From Allobrachymonas sp. (lineage in GTDB: Bacteria; Pseudomonadota; Gammaproteobacteria; Burkholderiales; Burkholderiaceae_C): a stretch of DNA of 7,942 nucleotides. Location of the stretch: NCBI GenBank assembly GCA_030538335.1, contig JAUNUE010000078.1, positions 1-7,942 on the forward strand, read 5' to 3'. Both the position numbers and the translations under genes were made by a program. Below are positions 1 through 6,863 of this stretch, in pieces; the stretch's first letter is position 1; each line of letters starts with the position of its first letter. Below the pieces are notes generated by a model. The model ran no database searches, was not told the DNA's origin, and worked only from the letters and a program-made list of their open reading frames with translations.

Positions 1-259
1 CGGCGGGCTGGTGATGCTGTCGCGCGGCGGCGGGCTGTACTACCTGCTGTGCGGCGTCGGCTCGGCGGCCGTGGGCTGGCTGCTGCTGCAGTGCAGCCGC
101 TGGGCCATGGTGCTGCATGGTCTGCTGCTGGCGGCGGCACTGGGCTGGGCATGGCAGATCGCCAAGGGCAGCTTCGGCCTGGCGCTGGTGCAGGCGGCGC
201 CGGTGTGGATCGCCGCGCTGTGGATGGCGGTGCGCTCGGTGCGCGAGCCGCTGGAGTGA
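1..259 (+). CDS. Membrane-anchor protein of PQQ-dependent dehydrogenase type, C-terminal part
   Basis: The reading frame is open from the left edge (first full codon at 2) to TGA at 257-259; the true start lies outside, and internal GTG/ATG codons at 11-16 are not a credible start. About 85 residues are visible with three clear hydrophobic segments: LYYLLCGVGSAAVGWLLLQC, WAMVLHGLLLAAALGWAWQI and a third around VWIAALWMAV. The GG-x-x-x-LSRGGG-x-YYLL-x-G pattern followed by W-L-L and R-W-A resembles the N-terminal membrane domain of glucose/quinate/shikimate-type quinoprotein dehydrogenases (E. coli Gcd has GGSWYY, then AG and W-L in the same places). Here the frame stops after this domain and no catalytic PQQ propeller follows. 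It is therefore either a separate small membrane subunit, as in two-subunit polyol dehydrogenases such as SldB, or a remnant. The family call is from memory of the motif; the function is inferred. Confidence 0.55.
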   Translation, partial: GGLVMLSRGGGLYYLLCGVGSAAVGWLLLQCSRWAMVLHGLLLAAALGWAWQIAKGSFGLALVQAAPVWIAALWMAVRSVREPLE

Positions 260-318
260 TTTCAAGTCAAATCAGCCTCTAGCGCCCGTCCAGCAAGCGC
301 AAGCAGCTATCAATTCAT
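259..318. repeat. Dispersed intergenic repeat of Comamonadaceae type
   Basis: The gap between the membrane-protein stop and the end of the convergent CoA-transferase is almost filled by a sequence that begins TTTCAAGTCAAATCAGCCTC and ends AAGCAGCTATCAATTCAT. I recognise this as a variant of a short repeat that is very common between genes in Comamonadaceae (a core of AGCGCTT-loop-AAGCGCT flanked by GCAGCTATCAA). In this copy the stem is reduced to GCGC at 282-285 and GCGC at 297-300. Lying between two convergent gene ends, it could act in transcription termination, but there is no clear T-tract. The family assignment rests on memory; only one copy is present here. Confidence 0.5.
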
Positions 319-324
319 TAGCAA

Positions 325-2256
325 TCAATCGCCTGCCGCGAACTTCAGGCGCGACTTGACGAAGCCTGTGGTGCCGTAGCGCGTGACGCGCTTGTACAGG
401 TCGGCCGTCAGGCGGTGCACCATGTCGGCATAGGCGTCGACCAGCTCGGGCACGATGCCGAAGTGGTCGTAGTTGACCACCACGTCGACCCGCTCGCCGA
501 AGGGCTGCAGCAGCGCGCGCACGGCCGAGTCGATGGCGACGATGGTGGCCGACGAGTTGACCTGCAGCCCCGAGAAGTCGATGTGCAGCACGCGCGCCGC
601 CGGGTCCAGGTGCAGGCGCTCGCCCAGCGGGCGCTCCAGCAGATCGCTGCGCAGGCCCATCAGCTCGGGCACGAACAGGCGCTCGTCCATCGTCTTCAGA
701 TCGGCCGCGATGTGCGGCTTGAAAGACATATGGGCCAGCACGTCGCGCTCCAGGTCGATGCCGGGCGCGATCTCGAACAGCTCCAGCGCACCGCCATCGC
801 CGCCTTCGGCCGGCACCAGGCGGAAGACGGCGCGCTCCGTCACGTACAGCACGCGCTGGCCGCGCCGCACCGCCTCGGCGCCGCTGAAGGTGCGGTGCTC
901 CACGGCGCGCACGAACTTGCGCGCGCCGCCTTCGCGCACGATGGCGAGTTGCCCATCCTGAAGCCGCACCTCCAGCTGCCCGGTGGTGAAGGTGCCGACG
1001 AACACCACCGTGCGCGCGTTCTGGCTGATGTTGATGAAGCCGCCCGCGCCCGCCAGCCGCGGGCCGAACTTGCTGACGTTCAGGTTGCCCTGGCTGTCGG
1101 CCTGCGCCAGGCCCAGCACCGCCAGGTCCAGCCCGCCGCCGTCGTAGAAGTCGAACTGGTAGGGCTGGTCGATGATGGCCTGCGGGTTCACCGCGGCGCC
1201 GAAGTTCAGCCCACCGGCCGGGATGCCGCCCACCACGCCCGGCTCGGCGGTCAGCGTCAGCAGGTCGATGATCTTCTCTTCCGCCGCCACGTTGGCCACG
1301 CCCTCGGGCATGCCGATGCCGAGGTTGACCACTTGGTGCGGGCGCAGCTCCAGCGCTGCGCGGCGGGCGATGATCTTGCGCTCCGACAGGCCCATGGGCG
1401 CCAGCCGGTCCACCGGCACGCGGATCTCGGCCGCGAAGGCCGGGTTGTAGGGCTCGGCAAAGGTCTGCTGGTGGTGCGCGGGGTCGTGCGCCACCACCAC
1501 CGCATCCACCAGCACGCCCGGCACCTTGACCTGGCGCGGGTGCAGCGTGCCGCGCTCGGCCAGGCGCTCGACCTGCGCGATCACCACGCCCCCCGAGTTG
1601 CGTGCCGCCATGGCGATGGCCAGCGCCTCCAGCGTCAGCGCCTCGCGCTCCATGGTCAGGTTGCCATCGGGGTCGGCCGTGGTGGCGCGGATGATGCCGA
1701 CGTGGATCGGAAAAGCCTTGTAGAACAGGTAATCCTGCCCATCAATGGGCAGCAGCACGACCCGGTCTTCGGTGGTGCGGGCGTTCAACTTGCCACCGCC
1801 GTGGCGCGGGTCCACAAAGGTGTCAAGGCCCACACGCGTGAGCGTGCCGGGTTTGCCGGCAGCAATGTCGCGGAACAGGTGGGTGAGTACGCCTTGCGGC
1901 AGGTTCCACGCTTCGATCTGGTTATCCACCGCGAGCTTTTGCAGCTTGGGTGCCAGGCCCCAATGGCCGCCGATGATGCGCTTGATGAGGCCTGTGTGGC
2001 CAAAGTGGTTCAGGCCGCGGTCTTTGCCGTCGCCTTGCCCTGCGGCGTAAACCAGCGTCAGGTCGCGCGGGGTTTGGGTGTCGAGAAAACGCTGCTCCAG
2101 CGCCACCGCCACTTCTTCGGCAAAGCCGATGCCGACAAATCCGCCTGTGGCTACCGTGTCGCCATCGCGGATCAAACCCGCCGCTTGGGCTGCCGTCATG
2201 ACCTTTTGCTTGAATGGGCGTGTTTGCCGGGGCTGGCTGTCAATAGGTGTAGGCAT
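325..2256 (-). CDS. Family I acyl-CoA:acetate/3-ketoacid CoA-transferase (YdiF/Pct-like) with C-terminal extension
   Basis: The 643-residue product should move CoA between short-chain acyl-CoAs and carboxylates (acetate, propionate or 3-oxoacids) through a glutamyl-CoA thioester; it is cytoplasmic. The N-terminal half has the alpha-type half-site (GDTVATGGFVGIGFAEE near residues 32-48, then a GGHWGLAPKL stretch near 96-105). The second half has NLGIGMPEGVA near 311-321 and LTAEPGVVGGIPAGG; the Glu of AEPG (about residue 338) fits the catalytic Glu of E. coli YdiF (E333). YdiF and Pct enzymes are about 520-540 residues, so the last 100 or so residues are an addition (see findings). I chose ATG 2256 because GAAGGGA lies 8 bases upstream; an in-frame start at 2334 would add 26 unlike residues and has no better site. 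The gene is divergent from glcB. The physiological substrate cannot be read from sequence. GC content steps down near 1690 within the frame. Confidence 0.9.
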   Translation of the reverse strand: MPTPIDSQPRQTRPFKQKVMTAAQAAGLIRDGDTVATGGFVGIGFAEEVAVALEQRFLDTQTPRDLTLVYAAGQGDGKDRGLNHFGHTGLIKRIIGGHWGLAPKLQKLAVDNQIEAWNLPQGVLTHLFRDIAAGKPGTLTRVGLDTFVDPRHGGGKLNARTTEDRVVLLPIDGQDYLFYKAFPIHVGIIRATTADPDGNLTMEREALTLEALAIAMAARNSGGVVIAQVERLAERGTLHPRQVKVPGVLVDAVVVAHDPAHHQQTFAEPYNPAFAAEIRVPVDRLAPMGLSERKIIARRAALELRPHQVVNLGIGMPEGVANVAAEEKIIDLLTLTAEPGVVGGIPAGGLNFGAAVNPQAIIDQPYQFDFYDGGGLDLAVLGLAQADSQGNLNVSKFGPRLAGAGGFINISQNARTVVFVGTFTTGQLEVRLQDGQLAIVREGGARKFVRAVEHRTFSGAEAVRRGQRVLYVTERAVFRLVPAEGGDGGALELFEIAPGIDLERDVLAHMSFKPHIAADLKTMDERLFVPELMGLRSDLLERPLGERLHLDPAARVLHIDFSGLQVNSSATIVAIDSAVRALLQPFGERVDVVVNYDHFGIVPELVDAYADMVHRLTADLYKRVTRYGTTGFVKSRLKFAAGD

Positions 2257-2264
2257 GGAACGAT

Positions 2265-2271
2265 TCCCTTC
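2265..2271 (-). promoter_or_regulatory. Ribosome binding site of the CoA-transferase gene
   Basis: On the minus strand GAAGGGA is followed by 8 bases and then ATG at 2256. This decides the start in favour of MPTPIDSQ over the longer in-frame option at 2334. Confidence 0.6.
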
Positions 2272-2286
2272 AATTTTTATGGGAAT

Positions 2287-2292
2287 ATTGTA
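2287..2292 (-). promoter_or_regulatory. Possible -10 element for the CoA-transferase gene
   Basis: TACAAT on the minus strand (5 of 6 matches to TATAAT) lies about 31 bases upstream of the start codon and would give a leader of roughly 25 bases that includes the ribosome binding site. No good -35 hexamer lies 16-18 bases further upstream, so an activator may be needed or the call may be wrong. Confidence 0.25.
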
Positions 2293-2381
2293 GGTTTGTT
2301 GGCGGCAGAATCTGCACGCGATGTTGCATCGCAAAAGCCGTACCGCAAGCTGTTGCTATATGAATGCAGTAGAGTGTGCGC

Positions 2382-2410
2382 TTGCAGCAAATTTGGTGCT
2401 TGTCTAAAGT
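2382..2410 (+). promoter_or_regulatory. Possible sigma-70 promoter for glcB
   Basis: TTGCAG (2382-2387), a 17-base spacer and TAAAGT (2405-2410) form a plausible -35/-10 pair. Transcription would begin near 2417, leaving only about 12 bases before the ATG at 2429, which would cut into the ribosome binding site AGAGGA (2415-2420). An alternative extended -10, TGCTATATG (2355-2362 region), lies further upstream and would give a more usual leader but lacks a good -35. Either is tentative. Confidence 0.3.
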
Positions 2411-2428
2411 GAACAGAGGAATGAAATC

Positions 2429-4693
2429 ATGACTGAACGTACCGTGGTGGGGCAGTTGCAGGTGGCAACGGAGTTGTATGACTTTGTCAACCTGGAGGTA
2501 TTGCCGGGGCTGGGCGTCAAGCAAAAAGATTTCTGGAAAGACTTTGACCAGTTGGTAGCCGACCTCGCACCCGAAAATGCGGCGCTGCTGCAAGAGCGCC
2601 GCCGTTTGCAGGGCGAACTCAACAAGTGGCACAGCGCGCATCCGGGGCCGGTTGCCGACATGGCGACGTACCGCAAGTTCCTCGAACAACAGGGCTATCT
2701 GGTGCCAGTGCCGAAAAAAACCACCATCAGCACCAAAAACGTGGACGATGAACTGGCCGTGCAGGCCGGGCCGCAACTGGTGGTGCCGATCTTGAATGCG
2801 CGCTATGCGCTCAACGCTGCCAATGCGCGCTGGGGCAGCCTGTACGACGCACTCTATGGCACCGACATGATTGCCGAAACCGGCGGGCTGGAAAAAGGCA
2901 AGGGCTACAACCCCAAGCGCGGCGCCAAGGTCATCGAATGGGCGCGACACATGCTGGATCGCACCGCACCGCTCAAAAACGGTTCACACCTCGATGCGAC
3001 ACGCTATGCCGTTGAAGGCGGCAAGCTGGTGGTGCATTTGAAAGACGGCACGCGCAGCAAGCTCGCCAATGCGGATCAGTTTGTGGGCTACCAGGGCGAA
3101 GCCGCCGCGCCTTCCTCCGTGCTGCTCGTGAACAATGGCTTGCATCTGGATATACGCATTGATCCCCAATCGCCCATCGGCAAAACCGATGCGGCGGGTG
3201 TGAGCGATGTGGTGGTGGAGGCTGCGCTTTCGACCATTCTTGACCTGGAAGACTCTGTGGCGGCGGTCGATGCCGAAGACAAGGTGCTGGGCTACCGCAA
3301 TTGGTTGGGCATCTTGCAAGGCACCCTGACAGATACGTTCGAGAAGGGCGGCAAGACCGTCACGCGCGGCCTCAATCCTGACCGCGTGTACACCGCGCCA
3401 TCGGGCAAGGGCAAAGTCACGCTGCATGGCCGTTCGCTGCTGTTTGTGCGCAATGTGGGCCACCTCATGACCAACCCCGCCATCCTGTGGGGCGAAGACG
3501 GCCAGGAAATTCCCGAAGGCATCCTAGATGCCGTCATCACCACGCTCATCGCCATGCACGACATCAAGGGCTTGGGCCAGAAGGGCCTGCGCAACTCGCG
3601 GCAGGGCAGCGCTTACATCGTCAAGCCCAAGATGCACGGGCCTGCCGAAGTGGTTTTTGCCAACAAGCTGTTTGGTCGGGTCGAAAAAATGCTCGGCCTG
3701 CCCGACAGCACCGTCAAGCTCGGCATCATGGACGAAGAGCGCCGCACCTCGGTCAACCTCAAGGCCTGTATCGAAGCGGCAAAAAGCCGCGTGGCCTTCA
3801 TCAACACAGGCTTTCTGGATCGCACCGGCGACGAGATGCACACCGCCATGTTGGCCGGCCCCATGGTGCGCAAGGGCGACATGAAAAGCAGCGCCTGGAT
3901 TGCCGCCTACGAAAAGAACAATGTGCAGGTCGGGCTGGATTGCGGTTTGCGTGGCAAGGCGCAAATCGGCAAGGGCATGTGGGCCATGCCTGATCTGATG
4001 GCCGACATGTTCAAGCAGAAAATCGGTCACCCCAAGTCAGGCGCCAACACCGCCTGGGTGCCCAGCCCCACAGCCGCTACGCTGCACGCCTTGCACTACC
4101 ACCAGGTGGATGTTGCCGGTTTGCAGAAAAGCATGGAAAAAGCGCTGGCCAGTGCCGCCGAGCGCGAGCAGATCCTCAACGACCTGCTCACCGTGCCGGT
4201 GGCAGCCAAGCCCGACTGGAGTGCCAAAGACAAGCAGCAGGAACTTGACAACAACGCGCAAGGCATCCTGGGTTACGTGGTGCGCTGGGTTGACCAGGGC
4301 GTGGGGTGCTCCAAAGTGCCCGACATCCACAACGTCGGCCTGATGGAAGACCGCGCCACGCTGCGCATCAGCAGCCAGCACATCGCCAACTGGCTGTGGC
4401 ATGGGGTGGTCACACCCGAGCAGGTGCGCGAAACCTTTGAGCGCATGGCGGCCGTGGTCGACCAGCAAAACGCGGGTGACGAAAAGTACCAGCCCATGGC
4501 AGGCAAGCGCGATTCCAGCGTCGCTTACCGTGCAGCGCTGGATCTGGTGTTCAAGGGCGCAGAGCAGCCCAGCGGCTATACCGAACCACTGCTGCACGCC
4601 CGCCGCCAGGAGGCCAAAAGCACCGCGCCCAATGCCGCCAAGCCCCGGCTGTACACCAGCGGGGGCTGCCGTAACCCCCACCTCAAGCTTTGA
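2429..4693 (+). CDS. glcB: Malate synthase G
   Basis: This cytoplasmic enzyme condenses acetyl-CoA with glyoxylate to give malate, in the glyoxylate bypass or in growth on glycolate. The 754-residue product matches the single-chain G isoform along its length. The residues known from E. coli GlcB are all in place: Arg341 (in LFVRNVGH, R338 in E. coli), Glu436 (MDEERRT, E427), Asp464 (GFLDRTGDE, D455) and the catalytic base Asp641 (LMEDRATLRISSQH, D631). Cys627, matching the oxidisable C617, is also kept. Start ATG 2429 has AGAGGA 8 bases upstream, and the protein begins in the usual family way. E. coli GlcB has 723 residues; after the conserved QPSGYTEPLLHA block this protein continues for about 30 residues of Ala/Pro/Lys-rich sequence, so the tail is longer than usual. 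The gene is divergent from the CoA-transferase, which could supply acetyl-CoA (inference). No isocitrate lyase or glycolate oxidase gene is in view. Confidence 0.97.
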   Translation: MTERTVVGQLQVATELYDFVNLEVLPGLGVKQKDFWKDFDQLVADLAPENAALLQERRRLQGELNKWHSAHPGPVADMATYRKFLEQQGYLVPVPKKTTISTKNVDDELAVQAGPQLVVPILNARYALNAANARWGSLYDALYGTDMIAETGGLEKGKGYNPKRGAKVIEWARHMLDRTAPLKNGSHLDATRYAVEGGKLVVHLKDGTRSKLANADQFVGYQGEAAAPSSVLLVNNGLHLDIRIDPQSPIGKTDAAGVSDVVVEAALSTILDLEDSVAAVDAEDKVLGYRNWLGILQGTLTDTFEKGGKTVTRGLNPDRVYTAPSGKGKVTLHGRSLLFVRNVGHLMTNPAILWGEDGQEIPEGILDAVITTLIAMHDIKGLGQKGLRNSRQGSAYIVKPKMHGPAEVVFANKLFGRVEKMLGLPDSTVKLGIMDEERRTSVNLKACIEAAKSRVAFINTGFLDRTGDEMHTAMLAGPMVRKGDMKSSAWIAAYEKNNVQVGLDCGLRGKAQIGKGMWAMPDLMADMFKQKIGHPKSGANTAWVPSPTAATLHALHYHQVDVAGLQKSMEKALASAAEREQILNDLLTVPVAAKPDWSAKDKQQELDNNAQGILGYVVRWVDQGVGCSKVPDIHNVGLMEDRATLRISSQHIANWLWHGVVTPEQVRETFERMAAVVDQQNAGDEKYQPMAGKRDSSVAYRAALDLVFKGAEQPSGYTEPLLHARRQEAKSTAPNAAKPRLYTSGGCRNPHLKL

Positions 4694-4710
4694 CAGGTTT
4701 GTTCAAATCG

Positions 4711-4748
4711 CAGGCAAGGCTGGGGGAGCGGGACGCAGCCTGTGCCTG
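4711..4748 (+). terminator. Possible terminator after glcB
   Basis: CAGGCA (4711-4716) pairs with TGCCTG (4743-4748), and GGCTG (4718-4722) pairs with CAGCC (4736-4740), leaving a small internal loop and a 13-base G-rich loop. The run TTTT comes only at about 4761-4764, some 13 bases after the stem, and GCCATGGC lies between, so this is not a textbook intrinsic terminator. Its position 18 bases after the glcB stop supports the call. Confidence 0.35.
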
Positions 4749-4780
4749 TGCCATGGCGGTTTTAATAACCATATCGTATA

Positions 4781-4809
4781 AAAACACAGGTTTTATTGCT
4801 TGTGATAAT
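4781..4809 (+). promoter_or_regulatory. Extended -10 promoter candidate for infA
   Basis: TGTGATAAT (4801-4809) has the TG-n extension and a 5-of-6 match to TATAAT. The hexamer 17 bases upstream (4781-4786, AAAACA) keeps only the ACA of TTGACA, which an extended -10 can tolerate. Start of transcription would be near 4816, about 254 bases before the infA start codon. Confidence 0.45.
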
Positions 4810-4815
4810 ATTAGG

Positions 4816-5069
4816 GGGTCATCACTGCTACGTGATTGATCCCGGATGGATGGCGTCTGGAGCCTGCTGGCTTCTTGTTTACATAACGCCTGCTGCGGCG
4901 TAGGCCGCATGGGTTGGTGCAAAGTTTCCAACATTCTTTCAGTGATTGTGACCGGGCGCCCTTGTTGCGCGGGGCTTTGTATTTGTCGTTCGCCGGGAGT
5001 TTTTCAAGCTGTTTGTGCAGCCATGATCCGTAGCTTTGTTTTTTGTTTGTCACGGTAGAGGAGGGCATT
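4816..5069 (+). other. Gene-free stretch, probable long 5' leader of infA
   Basis: I see no convincing protein gene between glcB and infA; the short frames here lack ribosome binding sites. If the promoter near 4801-4809 is used, this becomes a leader of about 250 bases. Two hairpins can form in its middle and exclude one another: ACGCC/GGCGT (4886-4890 with 4897-4901) and the stronger TGCGGC/GCCGCA (4894-4899 with 4904-4909, four-base loop). Further on, a GT-rich run with few A residues leads into AGGAGG. Long leaders are typical of cold-induced genes, and E. coli infA is cold-responsive, but I cannot show that here. Confidence 0.35.
5059..5064 (+). promoter_or_regulatory. Strong ribosome binding site of infA
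   Basis: A perfect AGGAGG lies five bases before the ATG at 5070. It fixes the start at MAKEE and rules out the earlier non-ATG in-frame start at 5043. Confidence 0.75.
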
Positions 5070-5339
5070 ATGGCCAAAGAAGAATTGATTGAGATGCAGG
5101 GTGTTGTGGATGAGATATTGCCCGACTCGCGCTACCGTGTCACGCTGGAAAACGGGCACCCGATCATGGCGTATTCCAGTGGCAAGATGCGCAAGCACCG
5201 CATCCGCATCCTCGCCGGTGATGAGGTGAGCATTGAGCTGTCGCCTTACGACGTGGACAAGGGCCGCATCACTTTCCGTAAACTCAAGCCGCGCACGGGT
5301 TCCACGGGAACATACGGTCGCCCTGCACACAGCCGGTAA
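5070..5339 (+). CDS. infA: Translation initiation factor IF-1, second (long) form
   Basis: IF-1 binds the A site of the 30S ribosomal subunit and works with IF-2 and IF-3 in start-site selection. Residues 1-70 cover the whole family fold, a single S1-like OB barrel: MAKEELIEMQG at the start, then LENGH, SGKMRKHRIRIL, GDEV, ELSPYD and KGRITFR, nearly as in E. coli (72 residues). Residues 71-89 are an extra basic Gly/Arg/Ser-rich tail. Burkholderiales often carry two infA genes, one in the ribosomal-protein alpha/spc operon and one elsewhere; the setting here, away from secY and rpmJ and beside sbcB, together with the longer form, points to the second copy (inference, as the other copy is outside the window). 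Translation should be strong given the near-perfect ribosome binding site, and regulation may act through the long leader. sbcB begins 72 bases downstream on the same strand. Confidence 0.95.
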   Translation: MAKEELIEMQGVVDEILPDSRYRVTLENGHPIMAYSSGKMRKHRIRILAGDEVSIELSPYDVDKGRITFRKLKPRTGSTGTYGRPAHSR

Positions 5340-5411
5340 CTTTCAAGATAACCTGGTGGGGTGCTGCAGCAGGCGTCCGGGAGGCGCTTGCCATGATGAA
5401 ATAATGGCGGC

Positions 5412-6863
5412 ATGGCACCTCCCACCTTTCTCTGGCACGACTACGAAACCTTCGGCACCGATCCGCGCCGCGACCGGCCGGCGCAATTTGCCGCCATCCG
5501 CACCGACGTCGATCTCAACGAGGTCGGCGAGCCGGTTAATATTCTGTGCCAACCCGCGCCTGATTACCTGCCTGATCCGGCCTCGTGCCTGATCACCGGC
5601 ATCACGCCGCAGCAATGCCTGCAAAACGGTTTGCCCGAGCATGCTTTTGCTGCGCGCATCCATGCCGAACTGTCGCAGCCCGGCACCATCGGCGTGGGGT
5701 ACAACAGCATCCGCTTTGACGATGAGTTTACGCGCTTCCTGTTTTGGCGCAACCTGATCGATCCCTACGGCCGTGAATGGCAAAATGGCTGCGGGCGTTG
5801 GGACTTGCTCGACGTGATGCGGCTGGCGCACGCCTTGCGGCCTGACGGCATCGTGTGGCCGCAAAACGAAGACGGGCACACCAGCTTCAAGCTCGAACAC
5901 CTGAGCGCCGCCAATGGCCTGCTGCACGTATCGGCGCACGATGCCTTGTCGGACGTGCGCGCCACCCTGGCTGTGGCGCGCCTGCTGCGCCAGAAACAAC
6001 CCAAGCTGTTTGACTTTGCCCTGGGACTGCACAAGAAAGACCGTGTGGCCGCAGAACTCGGCTTGCCGGCCACCCAGGCGCATGCGCAGCCTTTTCTGCA
6101 CGTGTCTGGCATGCTGCCGGTGCAACACGGCTGCCTTTCCGTGATGTGGCCGCTGGCCAACCACCCGACCAACCGTAACGAGATCATCGCCTGGGATTTG
6201 CGCCATGACCCGGCTGAACTCGCATCGCTCTCAGCCGCCGATATCCGAGAGCGGCTGTTTGTGCGCACCGCCGATCTCGCTGAAGGGGTGCAGCGCCTGC
6301 CCATCAAGAACGTGCACGTGAACAAATCGCCGATGGTGGTGCGCAATCTGGCGACCCTCAGCGATGCGCAGGCGCAACGCTGGCAAATCGACAAAGAATT
6401 GGCATTGCAACATGCTGCCACAGCTCGCAGCCTGCCAGATATGAGCGCTATCTGGGCAGAGGTGTTTGCCCGCCCGGATACACAAACGGACGAGGCAGAT
6501 GTGGATGGCGACCTGTACGCAGGCTTTGTCGGCAACAACGACCGCCGCAAACTCGATCATCTGCGCAGCCTGCCGCCTGACGAGCTGGCCGATGCGCGCA
6601 CCGGCTTTGACGATGTGCGTCTGGAAGAACTGCTCTGGCGTTACCGGGCGCGCAACTTTCCGCGCACCCTGTCAGCAGAAGAAACTGCCCGTTGGCAGGC
6701 ACACTGCGCAGAACGCCTGCTGCAAGGGCAGGGCGGTGCCCGCACGGTGGATGATTTTCTTGCCGCGCTCGACACTTTGTCAGAACAGATGGATGAGAAA
6801 GGCGAAGGTGTGCTGCAGGCGCTGCAGGACTATGCCGAGACGATCGTGCCGGAGTCTTTGTGA
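5412..6863 (+). CDS. sbcB: Exodeoxyribonuclease I
   Basis: Exonuclease I degrades single-stranded DNA from the 3' end and acts in recombination and mismatch repair, normally aided by SSB. The 483 residues compare with 475 in E. coli. The N-terminal DnaQ-like (DEDDh) exonuclease domain is complete: Asp10 and Glu12 in HDYETFGTD, Asp103 in GYNSIRFDDEFTR, and His176 and Asp181 in HDALSDVRAT, each five residues before its E. coli partner (D15, E17, D108, H181, D186). RWDLLDVMR and EHLSAANG are family blocks. The SH3-like and helical C-terminal domains fill the rest. ATG 5412 is the only good start: TGA lies in frame at 5397-5399 and the catalytic motif begins nine residues in. There is no clear ribosome binding site, which suggests weak translation. 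It follows infA by 72 bases that include the palindrome TGCTGCAGCA (5362-5371), and may be partly cotranscribed with it. Confidence 0.96.
   Translation: MAPPTFLWHDYETFGTDPRRDRPAQFAAIRTDVDLNEVGEPVNILCQPAPDYLPDPASCLITGITPQQCLQNGLPEHAFAARIHAELSQPGTIGVGYNSIRFDDEFTRFLFWRNLIDPYGREWQNGCGRWDLLDVMRLAHALRPDGIVWPQNEDGHTSFKLEHLSAANGLLHVSAHDALSDVRATLAVARLLRQKQPKLFDFALGLHKKDRVAAELGLPATQAHAQPFLHVSGMLPVQHGCLSVMWPLANHPTNRNEIIAWDLRHDPAELASLSAADIRERLFVRTADLAEGVQRLPIKNVHVNKSPMVVRNLATLSDAQAQRWQIDKELALQHAATARSLPDMSAIWAEVFARPDTQTDEADVDGDLYAGFVGNNDRRKLDHLRSLPPDELADARTGFDDVRLEELLWRYRARNFPRTLSAEETARWQAHCAERLLQGQGGARTVDDFLAALDTLSEQMDEKGEGVLQALQDYAETIVPESL

Noticed and set aside
415..2412. A 665-codon open frame on the plus strand, opposite the CoA-transferase gene
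   Set aside because: It is His-, Gln-, Ala- and Arg-rich in the way typical of antisense frames in high-GC DNA, shows no family motif, and the minus-strand frame has full catalytic motifs.
2270..2950. Minus-strand 226-codon frame overlapping the divergent region and the start of glcB
   Set aside because: It lies mostly antisense to well-conserved GlcB sequence and shows no recognisable motif.
4661..4679. GGGGG/CCCCC hairpin at the end of glcB as a terminator
   Set aside because: It lies within the coding frame, has only five pairs, and is not followed by a T-tract.
4846..5058. Plus-strand frame of 70 codons before infA
   Set aside because: No ribosome binding site, Cys-rich and unlike any family, and it ends just before the infA ribosome binding site in what is better read as a leader.
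4811..5077. Minus-strand frame of 88 codons in the infA leader with a Lys-rich segment (KKQSYGSWLHKQLEKL)
   Set aside because: Its composition looks partly protein-like, but its outermost start is TTG, the ATG at 5068 has no ribosome binding site, and the region immediately upstream is the complement of the infA start. I could not link it to a family.
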